From NCBI GenBank assembly GCA_965660145.1, contig CBFHYX010000020.1, positions 20,129 to 84,128 of the forward strand: DNA of 64,000 nucleotides, read 5' to 3'. The translations under genes were made by a program, and so were the position numbers. Of this stretch, positions 52,370 through 62,469 are shown one piece after another. Under the pieces are notes generated by a model, which made no database searches, was not told the origin of the DNA, and saw only the letters and a program-made list of their open reading frames with translations. This DNA comes from JABURQ01 sp029243145 (GTDB taxonomy: Bacteria > Planctomycetota > Planctomycetia > Planctomycetales > Planctomycetaceae). Within the stretch, counting starts at the first letter, position 1; each line of letters begins with the position of its first letter.

Positions 52370-55300
52370 TTATCGACGACCAGATAATAACGAACTCAAT
52401 TGCGTTGAGCTTGAGTTAAACGGACCAATTTTGGGTTCGAATGAGATCGTAAAGTTGAGGTTCTCTTTACTTGCGTCATACGAGGTTCCGAAATGCATGA
52501 GAGCGTACTCGCCAACACGTGTGATGGTGAGTGATTGTCCGCGATTCTGATTTTCTCCGAGATCGTACGCCGTTCCAAAAGTCGAGATCCATTTGGGACT
52601 CATCACGTAAGAATAGCTGGCGGTAATCATTTGGCTGTTCAATAGACCGCCAGAATTTTGGCGATAACCGAGGTAAGCACTGCCGCGTAAAGAACGTTGC
52701 GATAATAATCCGACACTCCAGTTTTGTTGACCGAGATCGAAGGTGTCTAAAGTTGCATTGGCAACCACCTTGTTACGGGCACCAATTCGCCACTCGTAAT
52801 CTCCATAGATCAATCCAAAGTCTTCACCAAAGTTGTCGCGATCAGATTCCGGGAAAAACGCAGCACCCGCTTCAAAAACCATCCAGTCTTCAACGCGAGT
52901 CCGTTCGGGAGGCCCCTTTTTGGTTTGCAGTCGTTGACGCACGCTAAATCGTAACGCCTGTTGATCTTCAATCAACTCGTGATAAGGAGCCGTCACACTA
53001 CTGCCTGCCCCTGACCGAATCGCATAAAACCGAGGGTCATACGGCGAAGTTGCAAATCCTGGTTCAAGTGGCAACGCACCGCCGAACGTGTTGGTGAGCA
53101 ATCGGCGACGGAAACGTTCCTGAGAATTTTCATCAAATTGATTGTACTGCGCGAGGCCCGCATAATTTGTCGAAGAATCGGTATATGTGTACTCCGCATT
53201 GAAATCGATTTTGTGCATCAACCCGCGCAGGTTAAAGATATCGCTCTGCACGTAGGGATACATTTTCCACATCATCATATGGGCTCGTGCTCCGGCTTGT
53301 CCGACAAGTCGATCAAGAGACGAACCTGTTAAGTCTTCATCCCAATAAGCGGCTTCACCCATCACAAACGGCACAAAATTCAACGGCCCCACCGTAAACG
53401 GTGCGTCGATCTGTTGCCGCGTCATGGCCACCAATCCTTCCACCGGTGCCAAATACGGGATTGGATTCCAAATATCATCTGCCGGGAATGGAGACGGATC
53501 ACCGGGTTCGATCAAACCGTAACCGACCGAACTGTGAGAACTGTATGTCAATAATGAATTAAAGAGTGGCTCGGAGAGAGCGTACAGATCGGCTTTTGGT
53601 AGCCATTCGGTCGTCGCTTCAAAATCATTCAGTTCGGGACGCGCCAACAACGACCAAGACCAATTGTCCAAATTCTGTTGCAGGTATGCGAGAGTTTCGG
53701 CATCTTTATTACGATCAAATTCAGTTTCATAATACTGTTCCAAATAGTTACGATCTGAAATATACCCTAACTCAGCCCGGAACAGCATGTCGTTTGGCAA
53801 CCGCTCGTTATGTTCCCACAACGCCATCCCTCGAAAATTGTCTTCCAGCGGAACCGCCTGACGATCACGTCCAAGATTGTCCCGACCGTTGTCGTACATG
53901 AAATCGACCGTTGCATTCCCACGACTGGTCAGATTGGGGCCCAATAATCCCCACCCCTGATATTCAAAATCGGTTCCCAATCGCGGGCCACGTTCGGAGT
54001 AATAATCTGTTCTTAAATCCCAATCGATGGTATCCGGTAATTGCAGACCAAAAATCTGTTCCAGATCCCAAACAACTTCTGCCTGAATACCAAAGACTCC
54101 ACTCTGCGAAAGATTCGCACTCCTAATCGGAAGATTGGGATTGTCAGCAGGCCCCGAAACTATGGGTGTATAGAGCAACGGATAACCTTCGAGAATAAAC
54201 GTATTGTTAATACTCGTCATCCAAAGAGATTCAGGACGGACTGGTTGACCCGTCTCAGGATCAATCGTCAGCGGTTGCGGACCCAACCACGATTGAGTGG
54301 GACGATTTTCGAGATACACATCGGTTGACTGGATCCGATAGCCGGGCTTACCGTACTGACTCGTTGATGTCCAGGCATTCTGTGCATGCAAATGGTCTGG
54401 CGAGAGTTGGCGAATGCGATCTGCCCTGACGCGAATATCGCTGCGGAGCTGCGGCACATAGGCTCTTAATTCCGCATCGAGGATCAACGCACGTTGTGAA
54501 CGTGCATCATAAAATGCGCGACTTGCTTCAATTTTGCGATTCCCTTGACGAATAATGATGTTGCCTTCCAGATAAAGTTGCAATTGTGCATCGCGAGTTT
54601 GCAACATCTCCTGCCGAAAGTCTTCCGATCCATTTGCTTCCGTCCAGATGACCACTCGATCTGCCGAGAGATCGATGATCCCCACATCAAAGGACGAATT
54701 GGGGGCGGTCACGCCATCAATCAAAACCTGAATGCCTCCGTTGATGGTCGTAATCTGTTCGGGAGGAATGGTGTTTTCAGAGCGTCGGGAAGTCGCATTA
54801 AAAGGCTGACTGCTGCGACGGAATATTCTAACACGTCGTAAACTGCTATCGGTTGTCTGTAATTGTACTAATTCAAGTTGTGAAGGATTTGCGATCTCTT
54901 CAGGAACCACATACTGAGTTGGCTCCACGCCGGGTGGAAGTTCCGGTTGATTCAGATGTTTGACCGCACGCAGAAAGAGCGGGCTTTCCTGACCGGACGT
55001 TTCCGGCAACTGATGTTTAAATCGCATACGCGTCGGTGACGCCGTCCTCAACCTCGTAAACATCTCGGCTGAGGTGATCTCTTCGCCATTGAGCTTGTAG
55101 CGAATATTCTTTTCGAAATAGACAGCCAGTCTTTCGAGTGTTCCGTTTTGATTGGAGAGATTGCTGTGTTCTCTCCAAATCACCATCTGCTCACACTTCA
55201 CCGCTGTCTCGCCCTGTTGCAGCACACAGTCGCCTCGCAAGAGATAAACTTCTAACTCTCCGTCACGCCAACCTTCTGCAAAATCCGCAGAGACGGTAAT

Positions 55301-55543
55301 TTGATCGTCCCAGACGGGTTGAACATTCGTCGCGGGAAGTGTTTGAACTCCAGAAGCGCTGCTGTCCGGTTCTGATTGAGAAGCTTGTTGAATGGGTTCT
55401 TGTAGGAGTGAAGTAGAGCCATTCTGAGCATAGCCTTGACCGTATGCCATCGGTGCGCACGCCGAGATCGCGATCGCGACAAAAATGCCGCCAACGATCA
55501 GCCGGGCGCTAATCATTCGATGAACTGAAACCGACACGGACAT
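52370..55543 (-). CDS. LptD/OstA-like outer-membrane protein
   Basis: 1057 residues. A signal sequence (I-V-G-G-I-F-V-A-I-A-I-S-A-C-A) is followed by a beta-rich OstA/LptA-like region (I-T-V-S-A-D-F-A-E-G-W, and L-R-G-D-C-V-L-Q-Q-G-E). A long C-terminal part of alternating strands reads like a beta barrel (for example Y-S-S-H-S-S-V-G-Y-G-L and W-R-I-G-A-R-N-K-V-V-A-N-A-T). LptD inserts LPS at the outer membrane, and planctomycetes carry similar proteins. Sequence identity with E. coli LptD is not claimed. The next gene (DgkA-like) follows after 16 bases. Confidence 0.8.
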   Translation of the reverse strand: MSVSVSVHRMISARLIVGGIFVAIAISACAPMAYGQGYAQNGSTSLLQEPIQQASQSEPDSSASGVQTLPATNVQPVWDDQITVSADFAEGWRDGELEVYLLRGDCVLQQGETAVKCEQMVIWREHSNLSNQNGTLERLAVYFEKNIRYKLNGEEITSAEMFTRLRTASPTRMRFKHQLPETSGQESPLFLRAVKHLNQPELPPGVEPTQYVVPEEIANPSQLELVQLQTTDSSLRRVRIFRRSSQPFNATSRRSENTIPPEQITTINGGIQVLIDGVTAPNSSFDVGIIDLSADRVVIWTEANGSEDFRQEMLQTRDAQLQLYLEGNIIIRQGNRKIEASRAFYDARSQRALILDAELRAYVPQLRSDIRVRADRIRQLSPDHLHAQNAWTSTSQYGKPGYRIQSTDVYLENRPTQSWLGPQPLTIDPETGQPVRPESLWMTSINNTFILEGYPLLYTPIVSGPADNPNLPIRSANLSQSGVFGIQAEVVWDLEQIFGLQLPDTIDWDLRTDYYSERGPRLGTDFEYQGWGLLGPNLTSRGNATVDFMYDNGRDNLGRDRQAVPLEDNFRGMALWEHNERLPNDMLFRAELGYISDRNYLEQYYETEFDRNKDAETLAYLQQNLDNWSWSLLARPELNDFEATTEWLPKADLYALSEPLFNSLLTYSSHSSVGYGLIEPGDPSPFPADDIWNPIPYLAPVEGLVAMTRQQIDAPFTVGPLNFVPFVMGEAAYWDEDLTGSSLDRLVGQAGARAHMMMWKMYPYVQSDIFNLRGLMHKIDFNAEYTYTDSSTNYAGLAQYNQFDENSQERFRRRLLTNTFGGALPLEPGFATSPYDPRFYAIRSGAGSSVTAPYHELIEDQQALRFSVRQRLQTKKGPPERTRVEDWMVFEAGAAFFPESDRDNFGEDFGLIYGDYEWRIGARNKVVANATLDTFDLGQQNWSVGLLSQRSLRGSAYLGYRQNSGGLLNSQMITASYSYVMSPKWISTFGTAYDLGENQNRGQSLTITRVGEYALMHFGTSYDASKENLNFTISFEPKIGPFNSSSTQLSSLLSGRR

Positions 55544-55737
55544 CCTTGTCTTTTTGGTCGGAAGTGATTGTGGAAATGTCTCAAAGAGAGAAGAAGTTAC
55601 GGCAATTTAGGCCTGTTCCGTCAGGGGCCGAAGTATAGGCCGAACACCAATCAGCCGTCAATATGGACTACGCCCTCCGAATGAACACATAACTCCTTTA
55701 GTAATATTGATTTACAATTCGGAAAGCAGCCTCGATC

Positions 55738-57051
55738 TCACTCCTTCTTCGACTCCACAGAAGACTTCTTAGAAATTGAGGAAACCGCGAGCATCGCGAG
55801 GATCGGTTCGATGGGTGCCCTCATCCGGGCATTACTCCAATAAACGGTGTGTACAAGCGAGAGTGAGATCAGCAAAGAAGCAGAGATGACCAGGAACGAC
55901 GAAGACAATTTTTGCCGGCTTTTTTTCACGATCAACGAGATCACTACTCCCAACAACAGTACCGTGGAAAAGACTCCGATACCCCATTGGGCGATTCGTG
56001 GGATGGGCCGACTCGATGTGCTGATTGGAACCGGATTCCAGAAACGAAAAAATCGGACGCCACAACTTTTTAGAAAGAGTCTGGGATGTTTACGGATCGT
56101 GTCTCGTGCGCGATCCCCCATCCACTGACTTCTTGCGACCTCACTCGTCAAGGCGGGTGTGTGATCATTCATCCGGTCCTCAAGAACGTGCTGCCAACTT
56201 TCAAGCGACTCTCCGCTCCAGGTGGTTCTCCATCCCCTTTCCACGACGTCTTCGTAAAACACCTCGTTATTCGCCAACAACAACGTATATCCACCATGGG
56301 TGGTCATCGGAATGAAGGCATCAAAAACAAAGTAGTTCCGTATGACCCAAGGCGAAACCATTAACAACGTACAGATCGCTACTGGCAACGCGCGTTTCAG
56401 GATGTCTTGCAAAAAAGTGGCCCCAGAAGACTCACGCCATTGTCGAAAGCACCAGACGATTCCTGCAATCACACCGAACGCCCAGATTGTCGGTCGGCAT
56501 AAAGCGGCCAGTCCAAAGAGTATGCCGAGAGCGATGCGATGGGTGAAAGTGAATCGAGGCCTGACCGACAGAACGATAACCGCAAGGACTAATGTCGTAA
56601 AGAGAAGCTCCGTCATCGGAAGAGTTGCGTTTATCAACAACAAGGGATCACACACAACAATGCCCGTTGCCAGCGTCGACCATAATTGATTCCAAGACTC
56701 TCGTGCCAATATCCAGACGAGACTCACAATCAACAACGAGCACACGAGATTCACGACAGCCACACTCACCCAACCAGGAAGAACACGCAGAGGAACAGAT
56801 AGTATCAATGGATACAGTGGAGGACGATAAGCGGTGAGAGGGGCATCTGCCGAGACACGAAAGCCGTTCCCCTCTGCTAACTGCTGTGACAATGATAAAT
56901 AAGCATCACGGTCGTCCGTCAGGTTGTCTGAATAGAAGGCAATCACACCAAGGCGAAGAACAAAGGCAACCAGCAATATGCCCCACAATTTCGGTTCTCG
57001 AACGAGAAGACCGATGTTCGATGGTGTGGTATCGTGCGGTTGAACGGCCAT
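55738..57051 (-). CDS. GT39/ArnT-like integral membrane glycosyltransferase
   Basis: 437 residues with about nine membrane helices. The N-terminal loop holds L-T-D-D-R-D-A-Y-L-S-L-S, where D-R-D replaces the usual D-E of GT-C enzymes, followed by Y-R-P-P-L-Y-P-L, the acceptor-site motif of the Dol-P-Man/undecaprenyl-P-sugar transferases. GT-C enzymes use lipid-phosphate sugars on the periplasmic side. It is divergent from the MMPL exporter gene with about 125 bases between the starts. Confidence 0.85.
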   Translation of the reverse strand: MAVQPHDTTPSNIGLLVREPKLWGILLVAFVLRLGVIAFYSDNLTDDRDAYLSLSQQLAEGNGFRVSADAPLTAYRPPLYPLILSVPLRVLPGWVSVAVVNLVCSLLIVSLVWILARESWNQLWSTLATGIVVCDPLLLINATLPMTELLFTTLVLAVIVLSVRPRFTFTHRIALGILFGLAALCRPTIWAFGVIAGIVWCFRQWRESSGATFLQDILKRALPVAICTLLMVSPWVIRNYFVFDAFIPMTTHGGYTLLLANNEVFYEDVVERGWRTTWSGESLESWQHVLEDRMNDHTPALTSEVARSQWMGDRARDTIRKHPRLFLKSCGVRFFRFWNPVPISTSSRPIPRIAQWGIGVFSTVLLLGVVISLIVKKSRQKLSSSFLVISASLLISLSLVHTVYWSNARMRAPIEPILAMLAVSSISKKSSVESKKE

Positions 57052-57177
57052 AATGACTCGACACAGATAAGCTTTTCAGAAAAACGGGGGAAAGTCGCTG
57101 GTCTCAGCAGCCAATCTTGTTTTAATTTCACATGGTCTGCAAGTAACTCTTTTCCATCGTCGATTTTGCGCAAACGC

Positions 57178-59424
57178 ATGTCCACACCCAATCGTTTCAC
57201 CAATCGCCTGATAACGGCCATTTTCCGAGCCCGAAATCTCTTGTTTGGTGTCGCATGTATTCTGCTGATTGGTTCGATTGTGGTTTCGACAGATTTGGAG
57301 TTCGACCAAAGTATCGAATCGCTTTACTCTCAGGATGACCCTCAACTTCAAAAGTTTCTGGAATCCAAACAATTATTCGGCGGTGACGAATTCCTGATGG
57401 TTGCCTGGCGTCAACCCGATCTCTTTATGGATGAAGACCGCTTTGAGCTCACGGAAAATTCAAAGCAGGATATTGAATCAGTTGTCGATCAATTGAACGA
57501 GCTTCCCGGAGTGAATGCGCCCAGCACACAATCACTGGTGTCGGCGTTAAAATTTCCATTTGGTCGCGCTCGTGTGCTCAACATGGTGGAAGGCGTGCTG
57601 ATCGATTCGCAGCATCAGATCACGTCAGTTGTGGTTCGATTAACTCCTGAGAAAAGTCCTGACTTGCGTGCCAAGACTTTTGAGCAGATTGTCGAAATCG
57701 CAGAAAATCACGAACCACCGGCATATGTCGCAGGCGAACCCATCCACATTCATGACATGTTTCGCTACGTGGAAGAAGATGGCACGATCTTGTTTCGGTT
57801 CTCTTTTGCATTGCTGGGAATTGTCCTGTTGGTTCTGTTTCGTTCGTTGCGATGGCTGTTACTCCCCGCACTGATCGTCGGCTTGTCGGTCAATATGACA
57901 GAAGCCATTTTGGTTCTCGCCGATGTTAAGCTCAGTATGGTCAGTGCCATCATGAATTCACTGGTGACCATTATCGGAGTGGCCACAATGATGCACTTAG
58001 CCGTCCATTATCGCGATCACCGATCCACTCAGAGCCCGGAAGAATCTTTACGAGAATCACTGAGCGAATTAGTTCGACCGATCTTTTGGACTTGCGCCAC
58101 AACCTCGATTGGTTTTCTGGCATTAATGTCGAGCCAAATTACGCCCGTCCGCAGTTTCGGCATGATGATGTCGATTGCTTCGATGCTGGTTTTCTTCAGC
58201 GTCTTGCTCATCATTCCGGCTGGAATTTTGCTTGTTTCTCGTTTTCAAAACGATCCCCAATCCGCACCTGCCGAAGAACAATTGGTCAATCTCCTGGATG
58301 TGAATTCGCATCTCGTAGGACGATTCCCGTGGATTATTTTAACGGGCTTTACAGCCGCCACAATCTTTGCCGCATTCGGATTTCAGCAGCTAGAGGTGGA
58401 GACCAACTTCGCCAAAAACTTCCGTTCGGAAAGTCGCTTGGTGAAAGCACTCACGTTTGTGGAATCCGTACTGGGCGGCTCGACAACGCTCGAGGTGAAT
58501 TTTCCTGCTCCTGAAAAATTGACCAACAATTTCCTCAAGAAAGCCAGTCGTCTGACGGCTCAGCTTCGCGAACTCGGCGATGAAGAAGGCCCTTATTTCA
58601 CCACAACCAATTCACTCAATGATGGCATCCAACTCGTTCCCACCGTTCCGTTTATTTCCAACACCCCACGCAAAAAACTGAATCGTATTGTGGCCATTCA
58701 ACCAGAATTTGAATCGACCCTTTATAATGCGGAAGAAGGCCGCATGCGCATCTTCATGCGGACGCTCGAACAACAATCGGCGGAACGAAAAAATCGCATC
58801 ATCGAAGAAACCACCAAGCTGGCAAAAGAATCTTTTCCCGAAGCTAAAGTTGCGGGACTGTTTGTCTTACTCACATTTTTGATCGACTCTCTGATGTCCG
58901 ACCAACTCATCAGTTTTGCTTGGGCGGCGGCCGGCATCTACCTGTTAATGTCGATTGCCTTTCGCAGTCCGTTGCTGGGATTCGTTGGATTGATACCAAA
59001 TATTTTCCCGATCATTCTGGTGATTGGTGGCATGGGGTGGGTAGGATTCAAAATTAACATCGGCACTGCCATGATTACTTGTGTCTCGATGGGTTTGACG
59101 GTCGATTCGTCAATCCATTTTGTATCGGCGTTTCAACGAGAGCGAAAACGCGGACTGCCTGTTTCACAGGCTTTGAGCGTCACGTCACACAATGTCGGGC
59201 GTGCATTGGTCTTTGCGAACTTGGCATTGGTTGTCGGCTTCAGTGTGTTGACCTTCTCGCAATTCATTCCGTTGGTCTACTTCGGTGTGCTGGTCAGTCT
59301 CGCAATGATCGGTGGACTTGCCGGCAATTTGATTCTGCTGCCGATGCTGCTGCAACTGATCTATCGTGAATCCAAAGTGGCTGACGAATCGAGTTTGAAT
59401 AATGCAGCGAGTAGCACTCCTTGA
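57178..59424 (+). CDS. MMPL/RND-family exporter
   Basis: The ATG at 57178 (M-S-T-P-N-R-F-T-N-R-L) is preferred; the open frame begins at 57034. The product is 748 residues with two repeats of a membrane helix, a periplasmic loop and a bundle of five helices: S-F-A-L-L-G-I-V-L-L-V-L-F-R-S in the first half, A-G-I-Y-L-L-M-S-I-A-F-R-S-P in the second. The conserved segments L-A-V-H-Y-R-D-H and D-S-S-I-H-F-V-S-A-F follow. Such pumps export lipids, hopanoids or other hydrophobic compounds using proton motive force. Its last 64 bases overlap the end of the convergent GT39 gene. Confidence 0.88.
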   Translation: MSTPNRFTNRLITAIFRARNLLFGVACILLIGSIVVSTDLEFDQSIESLYSQDDPQLQKFLESKQLFGGDEFLMVAWRQPDLFMDEDRFELTENSKQDIESVVDQLNELPGVNAPSTQSLVSALKFPFGRARVLNMVEGVLIDSQHQITSVVVRLTPEKSPDLRAKTFEQIVEIAENHEPPAYVAGEPIHIHDMFRYVEEDGTILFRFSFALLGIVLLVLFRSLRWLLLPALIVGLSVNMTEAILVLADVKLSMVSAIMNSLVTIIGVATMMHLAVHYRDHRSTQSPEESLRESLSELVRPIFWTCATTSIGFLALMSSQITPVRSFGMMMSIASMLVFFSVLLIIPAGILLVSRFQNDPQSAPAEEQLVNLLDVNSHLVGRFPWIILTGFTAATIFAAFGFQQLEVETNFAKNFRSESRLVKALTFVESVLGGSTTLEVNFPAPEKLTNNFLKKASRLTAQLRELGDEEGPYFTTTNSLNDGIQLVPTVPFISNTPRKKLNRIVAIQPEFESTLYNAEEGRMRIFMRTLEQQSAERKNRIIEETTKLAKESFPEAKVAGLFVLLTFLIDSLMSDQLISFAWAAAGIYLLMSIAFRSPLLGFVGLIPNIFPIILVIGGMGWVGFKINIGTAMITCVSMGLTVDSSIHFVSAFQRERKRGLPVSQALSVTSHNVGRALVFANLALVVGFSVLTFSQFIPLVYFGVLVSLAMIGGLAGNLILLPMLLQLIYRESKVADESSLNNAASSTP

Positions 59425-61055
59425 CGTCGATACTCGACCACAAGTTCAGCCTGTTCCAAACGCTGTGTCAATTCTGCGGAATGATCGGCTTTGCGATAGA
59501 ACGTCATGACATAGTCCGGGGCATCGGGCATGTTGGGATCAAACGGGACAATCTTAATTTGATGATCATCAAACACTTGGGATTGTGACGCCAACGACGG
59601 CAATTGATACTGATGCAACACCGGCACTAACCCCACTCGTGAGCCTTTGGGAACGGTCTTCACGACTTCTTCCTGGAACTCTCGATGCAGGCTGCCTCCC
59701 CAGTAGGTTGGTTCAAAACCGAGATCATCGGCTCCTCGCAGAGACAACACACTCAAGTTGTAATAGCTCAACAAACAGGGGTGTAAGACAAACATCGATG
59801 TGAGTTGTGCGCCCAAAAATGCCGTGAGCCAAACGATGATTCCAAAGATTCCCGCCCGCTCAGAAAGCCAAGCCCACGCGACCGCTCCCCCCCGTCCAAT
59901 CACAATCGCCCAGAGAGGATAAGCTGTCAAAAACAATCTCACTCCGTCGTAAACGGAAACACTCGGCAAGCAAAACAGTGCTATCGGAAAAAACGCACAT
60001 GCTAGAATCACTTGTAACGGTCCATCAAACATGCGCCCCAACGGTTTGACCTTTAGTCCCAAGAGGCCCAAGAAATGAAAACCCAACGGAACGGTCACGG
60101 CAAACATCAACAGCGGATAATGCCAAGGCACCACCGCATACTCGGCCAATTCGGGAATCGAATCATCGGCGTGATCGATGTAGGTCTCACCCAGATAATA
60201 GACTTTGTTGACTGACCGATCCGTGGTGCGACCGAGATATTCTTGTAAGTGGTCGAGGGGAGCACTCCACAACCAAGGCCAACAGAAGAACAATGTAATA
60301 AAGCCGGCCACACCGAACAGCGCTCCGGGTACGAGAGACCGCTGCCTCCAGTAACAGAGCCCCCAGATCCCGACCGGCACCATGATCAAGAGGCCCTGTA
60401 TCTTCGTCAGCATGGCCAGTCCCCACAATATGCCACAAAAGATGGCCGCCTTTCGCGTGGGAGGTTGCGACTTCGTCCAACAAGCCGCAACAGAAAGAAC
60501 GGCAATCGTATAGAAAAGGTTTGTGACCGTCTCCAGAGACGCCAGATGAGCGTGTCCGACAACGCGAGGCATCATCACCAGTGCCAGTGACGAAAAAAAA
60601 CCGGTCGCAGGATTGTAGAGATACGCGGCCACCCACCCGATCAACAAGACGGTCAAAGCAAACGCCACTGCCGACCCAAACCGGGCATGTAACAGACTCC
60701 AACCGGTTCGTTCAACGGTCTCGGTTGGCAGGACATCGAAGGCAAGATCATGGGCGACTCCCAACCATAATCTTCCCAACGGTGGATGATCGGGAAGATA
60801 TCCATTCTCGATATTAAAAATTTCCTGCAAGCTGGCGGGGTCGAGTGCTCCCCAACCGTATGTCGCTATCCCACGCTTCAAGTAGACTCCCTGTTGCACA
60901 TTAAACGACTCGTCCAACGTCACTCCCGGACCGCTGGGCCAAGTCGGAAGATCACCACCCGGATCGAGAGCAACACCAACCAACGCTCCCGCAAGAACCG
61001 CTACTAAGAACGGACCGAACCAGAATTGGGGATGAAATCGGGAATTGAGTTTCAT
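59361..61055 (-). CDS. GT39-type integral membrane glycosyltransferase
   Basis: 564 residues from the ATG at 61055 (M-K-L-N-S-R-F-H-P-Q-F), with about eleven membrane helices. The first periplasmic loop contains V-T-L-D-E-S-F-N-V, a D-E site typical of GT-C enzymes, and later Y-L-P-D-H-P-P-L-G-R, the PMT/ArnT-type acceptor motif. A soluble C-terminal domain (about 450-564) closes the protein. It should add sugars from a lipid-phosphate donor to an envelope acceptor. Convergent overlap of 64 bases with the MMPL gene. Confidence 0.85.
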   Translation of the reverse strand: MKLNSRFHPQFWFGPFLVAVLAGALVGVALDPGGDLPTWPSGPGVTLDESFNVQQGVYLKRGIATYGWGALDPASLQEIFNIENGYLPDHPPLGRLWLGVAHDLAFDVLPTETVERTGWSLLHARFGSAVAFALTVLLIGWVAAYLYNPATGFFSSLALVMMPRVVGHAHLASLETVTNLFYTIAVLSVAACWTKSQPPTRKAAIFCGILWGLAMLTKIQGLLIMVPVGIWGLCYWRQRSLVPGALFGVAGFITLFFCWPWLWSAPLDHLQEYLGRTTDRSVNKVYYLGETYIDHADDSIPELAEYAVVPWHYPLLMFAVTVPLGFHFLGLLGLKVKPLGRMFDGPLQVILACAFFPIALFCLPSVSVYDGVRLFLTAYPLWAIVIGRGGAVAWAWLSERAGIFGIIVWLTAFLGAQLTSMFVLHPCLLSYYNLSVLSLRGADDLGFEPTYWGGSLHREFQEEVVKTVPKGSRVGLVPVLHQYQLPSLASQSQVFDDHQIKIVPFDPNMPDAPDYVMTFYRKADHSAELTQRLEQAELVVEYRRQGVLLAALFKLDSSATLDSR

Positions 61056-61081
61056 GAAACCCTCAGAATCGAGCAATCGTA

Positions 61082-62272
61082 TTACACGGTCTGATCGGAT
61101 GCAGGCTCTTCGCGATCGATATCATTTTCGTCCAGTATATCGCCCGGCGGACGGTCGCCGACGTATTGAAAATAGGTGCATTGCAGACGACCGTTGTACA
61201 ACTTCCGTCGGCGTGTGGCTTCTCCACCATACAGTTTTTCAAAGTCCTGATTCGTGGTGATGACATAAACCGACCACGTTTTGAGATGGCGGAGGGTTCG
61301 TCCCATCTCTCGATAAAGTTCGTCAACTTCTGCGTTGGTTCCCATCCGTTCGGCATACGGAGGATTCGTGACAACCACGCCGTAATCTCGTTCGATTTCG
61401 ATCTCTTCAAAGGGTCGATGCAAAATTTGGACATTATCGGTCACACCTGCCTGAAAGACATGTCGCTTGGCCTGCTTGACGGCCCGCTTATCCATATCGC
61501 ATCCCATAATCGGAACCGATAACTTGCGATTCTGCAAATCCTTGGCTTCCTCGCGAACATCCTTCCACATTTCTCGGGGAAGTTGTGGCCAGTCTTCCGC
61601 GATGAAATATCGATTCAATCCGGGTGCTGTGTTCGTGCCGATCATGGCGGCTTCAATCGGGATCGTGCCCGTTCCACAAAACGGATCGATGAATGGTCGC
61701 CCTGGTTTCCAGAAGCTGAGTAACAATAAACCCGCCGCCAGAGTTTCTTTGATCGGAGCGATCCCCTGCATGTCTCGATAACCGCGTTTGTGTAACCCCG
61801 GACCCGAAGTATCCAGTGTGATCGAAACGTTATTCTGATAGACGTGAATGTTGACTTTGTATTCGGCACCCGTCTCTTCAAACCAGTGACGGTTGTGGAA
61901 CTTCCGTAAGCGTTCGACAATCCCCTTCTTCACTGTCTTTTGACAGGTCGGTGTGTGGTGCAGTTGCGAATGGACCGATTTGCCCGTCACGGGGAACTTG
62001 GCATCGACGGAAATCCATTCTTCCCACGGCAACGACTTCGTTTTCTCGAATAATTCATCAAAATCCATCGTGTCAAAACAGGCCATCTCGATGACCACTC
62101 GGTCGGCTGTCCGCAACCACAAATTGGTTCTGGCGACATCCCGAACGGTCCCCGAAAAACGGACTTTGCCATCTTCGACACGGATGTCGTCGTAGCCCAG
62201 CGCTTCCAGTTCACGAGCGGCGACCGCTTCGAGTCCAAACGTGGTCGTGGCAATGAGAGTCAAAGTGTCCAT
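61082..62272 (-). CDS. THUMP-domain RNA methyltransferase, RlmL/YpsC-like
   Basis: 396 residues. An N-terminal ferredoxin-like and THUMP region (residues 1-160; L-E-A-V-A-A-R-E-L-E-A-L-G-Y at the start) is joined to a Rossmann domain with D-P-F-C-G-T-G-T-I-P-I-E-A-A (about 194-207). The N6/N2-guanine methyltransferase motif is V-V-T-N-P-P-Y-A-E-R-M-G near residue 309. This is the fold of RlmL N-terminal half and B. subtilis YpsC (23S rRNA m2G2445). The RlmK half is absent, as in YpsC. It lies 26 bases upstream of the GT39 start on the same strand. Confidence 0.9.
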   Translation of the reverse strand: MDTLTLIATTTFGLEAVAARELEALGYDDIRVEDGKVRFSGTVRDVARTNLWLRTADRVVIEMACFDTMDFDELFEKTKSLPWEEWISVDAKFPVTGKSVHSQLHHTPTCQKTVKKGIVERLRKFHNRHWFEETGAEYKVNIHVYQNNVSITLDTSGPGLHKRGYRDMQGIAPIKETLAAGLLLLSFWKPGRPFIDPFCGTGTIPIEAAMIGTNTAPGLNRYFIAEDWPQLPREMWKDVREEAKDLQNRKLSVPIMGCDMDKRAVKQAKRHVFQAGVTDNVQILHRPFEEIEIERDYGVVVTNPPYAERMGTNAEVDELYREMGRTLRHLKTWSVYVITTNQDFEKLYGGEATRRRKLYNGRLQCTYFQYVGDRPPGDILDENDIDREEPASDQTV

Positions 62273-62469
62273 AAAATTACTGACGCGCGGCAGCGCATTG
62301 GCGATTAGAGAGTCGGGTGAGTGATTCTTTAGTGTATCGGTTCCCGTGATGGAGACAATGCCTCCACGAAGTTCAATCAGCGAGAAAGTGCTTGCCCTGC
62401 TGCCCTTTCCGGCAACAATTCTGATATGCTGGCCGTCATAATCCTTTCTGTTGTAAGAGGAAGCCTGAT

